This document shows, in pieces, positions 41,616 through 45,829 of a DNA stretch of 45,829 bases. The stretch lies in contig JBATQE010000016.1 of assembly GCA_049291875.1 (NCBI GenBank), positions 1 to 45,829 on the forward strand, written 5' to 3'. Position numbers and translations under genes: made by a program. How positions within the stretch are numbered: position 1 is the stretch's first letter; each line of letters starts with the position of its first letter. The notes below the pieces were generated by a model, which worked only from the letters and a program-made list of their open reading frames with translations, ran no database searches and was not told the origin of the DNA. The stretch is from CTSOIL-112 sp049291875. GTDB taxonomy: Bacteria; Pseudomonadota; Gammaproteobacteria; Burkholderiales; Burkholderiaceae.

Positions 41616-41853
41616 ACCCCTACCGCATAGACAAATGCGGTTCGGGTTTAGCAGCCTGATATGAACAGCGGACGAACCGCTACCCTTTAAGTGCCAGCGG
41701 TATTTTTTCGTCTGTACACATGGTTTGCCTATGGGCGGACTGTGCGGGGAGCCGCAAGGCTCGCTGGGTCTGTTCACCAGTCTGCTAACCCGCACAGTTC
41801 TGCCCACCCTTTTAGCAGAGGGCGCAGATTCGCAATCTGAACAGGAGTAAACC
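41616..41853 (+). ncRNA. Structured leader RNA of the Ash / P4-immunity type, copy 2
   Basis: The 238-base leader forms a long stem: CTGTGCGGG (41740-41748) with CCCGCACAG (41789-41797), extended by GGGC (41733-41736) with GCCC (41802-41805). Inside is GAGCC-GCAA-GGCTC (41749-41762). Before it are CCGCAT...ATGCGG and AGCGG...CCGCT hairpins, and a GGTATTTTTTCGTCTGT stretch that resembles the P4 cI-leader region as I remember it. It precedes the small gene at 41854. The layout is shared with 7771-7981. Confidence 0.55.
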
Positions 41854-42249
41854 ATGAACGCTCGCATCCCCGCGACGGCCATTCGCGCCGTCTCATCTGC
41901 ACCTAATCCCCGCACACCTCAAGCACAAGCCGCCACCCGTATCCGCGTCGATGACGGCGATCATTTGGCTTTGATTGAGAACGGCAAACCCATACTTGAT
42001 CTGCACTTTTACCTCGAAGGGGACACCCTGTGGCGTTGTCATGCTCGCAGTGAACGCGGTGGCAAGGATATACCGATCCGCACCTTTCATTCTGAGCACG
42101 TCAAATGCGCACAGGGCTGGTTCAAATGGTCGCTGATTCACCTGCCACACGATGCGCAGAGTCTGTGTGTTACCTTTGCGCAAACACCCAGTGCAGGTCT
42201 GTCCTTGGTGCGCTATTTTGGCCATCTTGGCCCGCTCATACTGCTATAA
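41854..42249 (+). CDS. Hypothetical protein downstream of the second Ash-like leader
   Basis: 131 residues, with AGGAG 7 bases before the ATG. The first 30 residues are low complexity (MNARIPATAIRAVSSAP...); the rest has strands and histidines (IENGKPILDLHFYLEGDTLW; WFKWSLIHLPHDAQSLCVTF). I recognise no domain. It shares the MNA start and the upstream architecture with the gene at 7982 but not its body. It has its own promoter and terminator. Confidence 0.68.
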   Translation: MNARIPATAIRAVSSAPNPRTPQAQAATRIRVDDGDHLALIENGKPILDLHFYLEGDTLWRCHARSERGGKDIPIRTFHSEHVKCAQGWFKWSLIHLPHDAQSLCVTFAQTPSAGLSLVRYFGHLGPLILL

Positions 42250-42286
42250 TGGACACATTCACAACGTTGTACCCATTTTCGCAAGA

Positions 42287-42316
42287 GCCACCCGATCAGC
42301 TACGGGTGGCTTTTTT
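42287..42316 (+). terminator. Intrinsic terminator of the second leader unit
   Basis: GCCACCCG (42287-42294) pairs with CGGGTGGC (42303-42310), followed by six T. It ends the early/leader transcript before the non-coding origin region. Confidence 0.9.
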
Positions 42317-42519
42317 GCGTCTGTCCGATGGGTGCGTACAACGATCGGCGTGCCGGTCGCTGTGCGTGGGCAAACATCGAAATCCGTGGACGCTGGGAAG
42401 GGAAATGGCTCAAATCCGCCTATTTTCCCACCCGAACGTGAGAAATTTTCTTCGATTCCGTGGATGCATGGTGTTTGTTGCTTGTAAGTCATTGATTTTA
42501 TTAAATTCCGCGTTTTTTG

Positions 42520-42830
42520 ACGCCCACATTTTGGGTCTGTTATTCCACATTTTCGTCTTGTACTTCCACCTTTTGGCGTTTTTCTCCACATCGCACTTTT
42601 AACATCTTTATCTTATATTTTTATATTTTTTATTTAAAATCAATAAGATAGATATAGAAAAGGAAACAAACTAAGAAAGAGGCAACCCACAGGTTTTTAC
42701 ACCTTACGCCAAACTTACCACAATTTCAAACGCAAAAAACTGTGAAAATGTGGAATTTTGTGGATGATAAGTTATTGTTTTTATTGAATTATTTGGTTAA
42801 AATGGCTTCATCCACAAAAACGGGAGTATT
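42520..42830. other. Putative replication origin: iterons and AT-rich stretch
   Basis: Four direct CCACATTTT-like repeats start at 42524, 42545, 42566 (CCACCTTTT) and 42586 (CCACATCGC), 20-21 bp apart, i.e. on one face of the helix. An AT-rich stretch of ~60 bp (about 42600-42660) follows. Copies in the other orientation lie at 42745-42753 (AAAATGTGG) and 42755-42763. CCACA is also the core of a DnaA box (TTATCCACA). Such iterons plus an AT-rich unwinding zone are typical of replicator-bound origins. The rest of the gap between 42317 and 42520 shows no gene I would trust. Confidence 0.6.
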
Positions 42831-42871
42831 TTTTCTGTGTACCCCCTTTTCATACATTTGACAAGGCTCCA

Positions 42872-43867
42872 ATGCGTCGCGATTTCGAGGACTTTTTGCT
42901 GTACAAACACGCCAATGACGGGGCGAGTGATCGCACCATCTGTGCCTACCGCGACATCCTCGCGCGCTTTGAGAGGTGGCTGGATGGGCGCGACCCGTGG
43001 ACTTTGAGCGATGACGAAGTGCTGACATTTACCGGCCCGTATCTATTCAAAGTCTTGAAGCTCCAACCCGTCAGCCGCACGCCGTATGTCGCCTGTATTC
43101 GTGGTCTGTATGCGTGGCATGCCAGTCTATACGGCTCGCGTAATTGCGCCGCCCGTGTGCCTTATCCGAAAAGTGGCCGCCGTCTGCCTCGGGCAATGAA
43201 TCTGGACCATGCTGAGCGCATCATGTGGTCGCCCAATTTCGCCACCTTTGAGGGAGTACGCGATGCCGCCATGCTCGCACTGCTGATCGGATGTGGTCTG
43301 CGTGTCTCGGGCTTGTGCGGGCTGAATCAGAGCAACATTGTACCGATGCAGATTCAAGGCGAGCAACGCTTGGCTGTTAAAACCCGGGAAAAAGGCAATA
43401 AAGAGCGCTTGATCCCCATCCCCCTCGAAGCCGACCTATTGCTACGCGCTTATTTGGCTCACCCTGATTTAGAAGAAATCCCGCGCGAACTGAAAAACGG
43501 CGACCGCGTGCTGTTCGTCACCACCCGAAACCGCAAATGCCCGGCGCATGAATACTATGGCGAAAAACGACGTTTTGGCCGGCAAGGAGTCAATGTGATG
43601 ATCGCTCGTCATGGTAAGACCGCCAATATTCCAAAAGATGAGCTACACCCCCACGCTTTGCGTCACTTGTTCGGCGCAGAGTTGGCTGAGGATGACGTGG
43701 ATCTATTGCTCCGGCAGTTACTGCTGGGTCACGCGGATGCAAGTTCTGCGGAAATCTATTCACATTTGGCGATCCGCAAACTGACCCGAACCACGGACAA
43801 AGCAAACCCATTGGCGAAGATGAAAACCCCCGCTTCAAAATTATTGGAGCAATTACGTGGCAAGTGA
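42872..43867 (+). CDS. Tyrosine recombinase / integrase
   Basis: 331 residues, full length. An N-terminal SAM-like core-binding domain (about 1-90) is followed by the catalytic domain: R144 (GLRVSGL), K174 (TREKGN), H261 and R264 (HPHALRH), H287 (LLGHAD) and nucleophile Y296 (EIYSH). It belongs to the phage-integrase / XerCD-like group. It lies 3' of the putative origin and 5' of a gap with a 14 bp inverted repeat that may be its recombination site. It may integrate the phage or resolve dimers. Confidence 0.92.
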   Translation: MRRDFEDFLLYKHANDGASDRTICAYRDILARFERWLDGRDPWTLSDDEVLTFTGPYLFKVLKLQPVSRTPYVACIRGLYAWHASLYGSRNCAARVPYPKSGRRLPRAMNLDHAERIMWSPNFATFEGVRDAAMLALLIGCGLRVSGLCGLNQSNIVPMQIQGEQRLAVKTREKGNKERLIPIPLEADLLLRAYLAHPDLEEIPRELKNGDRVLFVTTRNRKCPAHEYYGEKRRFGRQGVNVMIARHGKTANIPKDELHPHALRHLFGAELAEDDVDLLLRQLLLGHADASSAEIYSHLAIRKLTRTTDKANPLAKMKTPASKLLEQLRGK

Positions 43868-43889
43868 CAAGCCGCTTTCGAGTTTTATT

Positions 43890-44016
43890 TGATTAACACA
43901 AGTTATATTATGGTAATCACAGGTAAGATATATAAGGGCGTGGCTACGCGGTCTCGGTGATTCCGCAAACTGACCTTAAAAACGGGCTAAATCAAAATCA
44001 TCACTTGTGTTAATCA
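43890..44016. repeat. 14 bp inverted repeat, possible recombination site
   Basis: TGATTAACACAAGT (43890-43903) and its exact complement (44003-44016) bracket about 100 bp with no gene. The position directly after the integrase gene is where attP is usual for tyrosine integrases. No matching attB or direct repeat was found in the window, so this is only suggestive. Confidence 0.5.
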
Positions 44017-44080
44017 GGTTCGCACACTGACAGAAAGCGAACTTGATGCACGACAGAATCACCATTTTGGAGGCGTTTAT

Positions 44081-44575
44081 ATGAGTGGAAAGCGAACTTT
44101 CAAGCATGAAAATGCACAGCCAACCGACCAAACAACAGGGGTGTGGGTTCGGCATAACCCCGACGACCTCCACCCACAGGGGGGAGGGTACCTAAATAAT
44201 TACAGTATTTTCAAACCCCTGAATCAGGAAACCAGCATCATAGATCCGCGTTTGGCTGAACTGCGAAAGATGGGGCTAAGTGCCGCGTGGCAAAGGGTCG
44301 CTTCGGAAATTGGCTTCGATAATTTTTTGAAAATGTGGCGCGTACTGGACTCAGAATCTAAATTTCAAGATGAACGATACGGATTGCTCATGAACTTACG
44401 AAGGTATAGTTCTTATATACGCTATCAACGTGCTACTTATATTTTAAACTGCCATAAGAAGGGGTTAAATTATGAACAAATCACTCAAAAAACAAATGTA
44501 GCTTTCTGTGAAAAGAACACAAAATCTTATATATGCAATAGCTTGAATTATTGGTATAAAAACAAACATGAATGA
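44081..44575 (+). CDS. Unknown protein paired with the serine recombinase
   Basis: 164 residues, with GGAGG 8 bases upstream. It overlaps the recombinase start by 8 bp. The N-terminus (~1-45) is polar; from ~60 it is helical (ELRKMGLSAAWQRVASEIGF), and the C-terminal 40 residues (INGL-like YEQITQKTNVAFCEKNTKSY) could form a DNA-binding helix pair. AT-rich, like the next gene, which suggests both arrived together. It might be a directionality factor, or an accessory needed for excision; I recognise no family. Confidence 0.68.
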   Translation: MSGKRTFKHENAQPTDQTTGVWVRHNPDDLHPQGGGYLNNYSIFKPLNQETSIIDPRLAELRKMGLSAAWQRVASEIGFDNFLKMWRVLDSESKFQDERYGLLMNLRRYSSYIRYQRATYILNCHKKGLNYEQITQKTNVAFCEKNTKSYICNSLNYWYKNKHE

Positions 44576-45719
44576 ACCTAAAACCGCCATCATCTATGCC
44601 CGAGTAAGCTCAATACGCCAAGCGGATGAGGGAATTTCTGTAGATAGTCAAATCGAGCATGGAGAGCGTAAGGCTAAAGAGCTTGGCGCAACAATTGCAC
44701 ATGTTTTCAGAGATGACGGGAAAACAGGACGAAATGATAGCCGTGCTGCTTTTCAAAACGCTATCGCTTACTGCGAAGCATATGATATTGATTATTTTAT
44801 CTGTTGGTCAACCAGCCGATTTGCGCGAAATAAGATTGATGCAGCAGTATACAAAAGATCACTTTATAGAGGTGGAACCAAAGTTGTATATACTTCAGTA
44901 AATATTGACTCAGAAACCGATGAAGGATGGCTGATGGAGTCAATTTTAGAGGTAAATGATGAGTTACTTAGCCGGCAGATATCAAAAGACACCCGCCGAT
45001 CAATGATGAAAAATGCGCGTGATGGCTTTTGGAACGGAGGTCGCGTTCCGTTTGGTTACGAAGTATATTCTGTGGGTAATCGTCGGAAATTACGCATCGT
45101 TGATCATGAGGCAGTCGTTGTTCGTGAAATTTTTAACAGTTATTTAGCAGGAGATGGTACCAAGAGCATTGCCATGTCATTAAATGAGCAAGGCTTGCTC
45201 AATAGAGGCATTGCATGGAATAAGTCTCAGGTTATTAGACTCCTCAAAAATCCGGTCTATGCTGGTCTTGTTGTCTTTAATCGGGTGAGTGCCAATGGTA
45301 TCCAGAACCCTGAAAGTGAGTGGATTATGACTCAAAGCCACGAAAAAATTGTTACTCGTGAGCAGTTCGACAGAGTTCGACTACTGTTTGAACAAAAAAA
45401 CCACAATACCCCGATCATCACTCAAAGCAACCATGTTTTTAGCGGTCTATTTCGTTGTGGATTGTGTGGGCAGGCGATGCAGATAGAAACCGCAAACAGT
45501 CGAGGGAGAAAATACAGTTACTACAACTGCTCAACTCATCAAAAAACTGGAGGATGTAGAAGTCGTCGAATCAATGCTGAAGAGTTTGATTTGTGGATGG
45601 TACAACAGATTTTCGATAAAATTCTTAATCGAGACATTGTTTCAGAGATGGTGACTGAGATGATTCAGTTGACGGGGCAATATCGACGTGACTACGATTT
45701 GAAAGGTAATACCCCCTAA
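44568..45719 (+). CDS. Large serine recombinase, C-terminus cut off by IS insertion
   Basis: 383 residues. Resolvase domain at 1-~150 with catalytic serine in YARVSS (S14), the recombinase domain ~160-265, and a zinc ribbon with FRCGLCGQAM and YYNCSTHQKTGGC. Large serine integrases usually have 450-550 residues with a coiled coil after the ribbon; here the frame ends in GNTP-stop, and those last codons and the TAA lie in the IS end that begins at 45705. The original C-terminus is lost. It might still be active in a limited way. AT-rich compared with the late genes. Confidence 0.85.
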   Translation: MNEPKTAIIYARVSSIRQADEGISVDSQIEHGERKAKELGATIAHVFRDDGKTGRNDSRAAFQNAIAYCEAYDIDYFICWSTSRFARNKIDAAVYKRSLYRGGTKVVYTSVNIDSETDEGWLMESILEVNDELLSRQISKDTRRSMMKNARDGFWNGGRVPFGYEVYSVGNRRKLRIVDHEAVVVREIFNSYLAGDGTKSIAMSLNEQGLLNRGIAWNKSQVIRLLKNPVYAGLVVFNRVSANGIQNPESEWIMTQSHEKIVTREQFDRVRLLFEQKNHNTPIITQSNHVFSGLFRCGLCGQAMQIETANSRGRKYSYYNCSTHQKTGGCRSRRINAEEFDLWMVQQIFDKILNRDIVSEMVTEMIQLTGQYRRDYDLKGNTP

Positions 45720-45829
45720 AAAAGCCAGCACCTAAAAGTAGAACCCTTTAAACTAACCCAAAGGAGTTTTACATGAAAGTATCCAAATTCAGCGACAGCC
45801 AAATCGCCAGCATTCTAAAACAAGCCGAG
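45705..45829 (+). mobile_element. IS3-family insertion sequence, left end only (second copy)
   Basis: Identical, in inverted orientation, to 1-123. It begins inside the serine recombinase, runs through CCCCCTAAAAAAGCCAGC and AGGAG, and leaves the window after 19 codons of orfA. Both copies point outward. They either flank the phage as inverted IS copies, or mark where an assembly broke at a repeated sequence. Confidence 0.8.
45773..45829 (+). CDS. IS3-family transposase OrfA, N-terminal fragment
   Basis: The frame starts at ATG 45773 with AGGAG 7 bases upstream and leaves the window after 19 residues (MKVSKFSDSQIASILKQAE). It is the same protein as at 1-55. The start pattern is typical of IS3-family OrfA. 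Confidence 0.7.
   Translation, partial: MKVSKFSDSQIASILKQAE

Noticed and set aside
42259..42591. 110-codon minus-strand frame
   Set aside because: Antisense over terminator and iterons, with no ribosome site or domain.
42105..42602. 165-codon plus-strand frame
   Set aside because: Crosses an intrinsic terminator and the iterons; its start lies inside the gene at 41854.
1..45829. CRISPR arrays and tRNA genes
   Set aside because: No regularly spaced 25-40 bp repeats with unique spacers; the only tandem arrays are the 34 bp repeat without spacers and the ~21 bp iterons. No cloverleaf was recognised by eye.

Overview
The window is an almost complete temperate myophage genome (about 45.6 kb, positions ~124-45,704). 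It is bounded at both ends by the same 123 bp end of an IS3-family insertion sequence, in inverted orientation (1-123 and 45705-45827). The gene set suggests a proteobacterial, most likely gammaproteobacterial, host: Mu-like myovirus tail, Rz/Rz1 spanins for a Gram-negative envelope, CII (CP76) regulator, UmuDC, and P4/Ash-like leader RNAs. The genus cannot be read from the sequence, and no host chromosomal gene is visible.

Layout. 336-7730: terminase, portal and a MuF-type head protein fused to a zinc-metallopeptidase domain, followed by a possible immunity gene and a membrane/SAP-domain cargo gene. 7742-8369: a strong promoter, a structured leader and a small ORF. 8463-11117: one long ORF that fuses Mu-I-like protease, scaffold and major capsid protein. 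11204-23430: connector, tail completion, sheath, tube, frameshifted tail chaperones, tape measure and Mu N/P/gp45/gp46/gp47/gp48-like baseplate. 23439-26232: SGNH-hydrolase tail fibre and its probable chaperone. 26225-28311: lysis module (two membrane proteins, Rz with embedded Rz1, M23 endolysin).

28312-32815 is the lysogeny and regulation region: a candidate small RNA, a leftward Xre repressor/ImmA protease pair, rightward umuDC, a second leftward repressor facing a Cro-like gene across three operator-like sites, a 34 bp tandem repeat and a BRO-type antirepressor. 32923-41575 is the rightward early region: CII-like regulator, many small unknown genes, a short tyrosine recombinase, a primase-helicase and a mini methyltransferase. 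41587-42316 is a second leader module like the first. 42520-42830 looks like a replication origin with four ~21 bp iterons beside an AT-rich stretch. 42872-45719 carries a full tyrosine integrase, an unknown partner gene and a large serine recombinase whose 3' end is cut by the right-hand IS.

The morphogenesis genes are Mu-like, but no MuA/MuB transposase is present. The phage instead has TerL and site-specific recombinases, so it is a mosaic of a Mu-like virion with a lambda/P2-like lifestyle. Three copies of a 27 bp motif, each followed after exactly 14 bp by a -10-like hexamer, precede the terminase, capsid and tail-chaperone blocks and probably form a co-regulated late promoter family.
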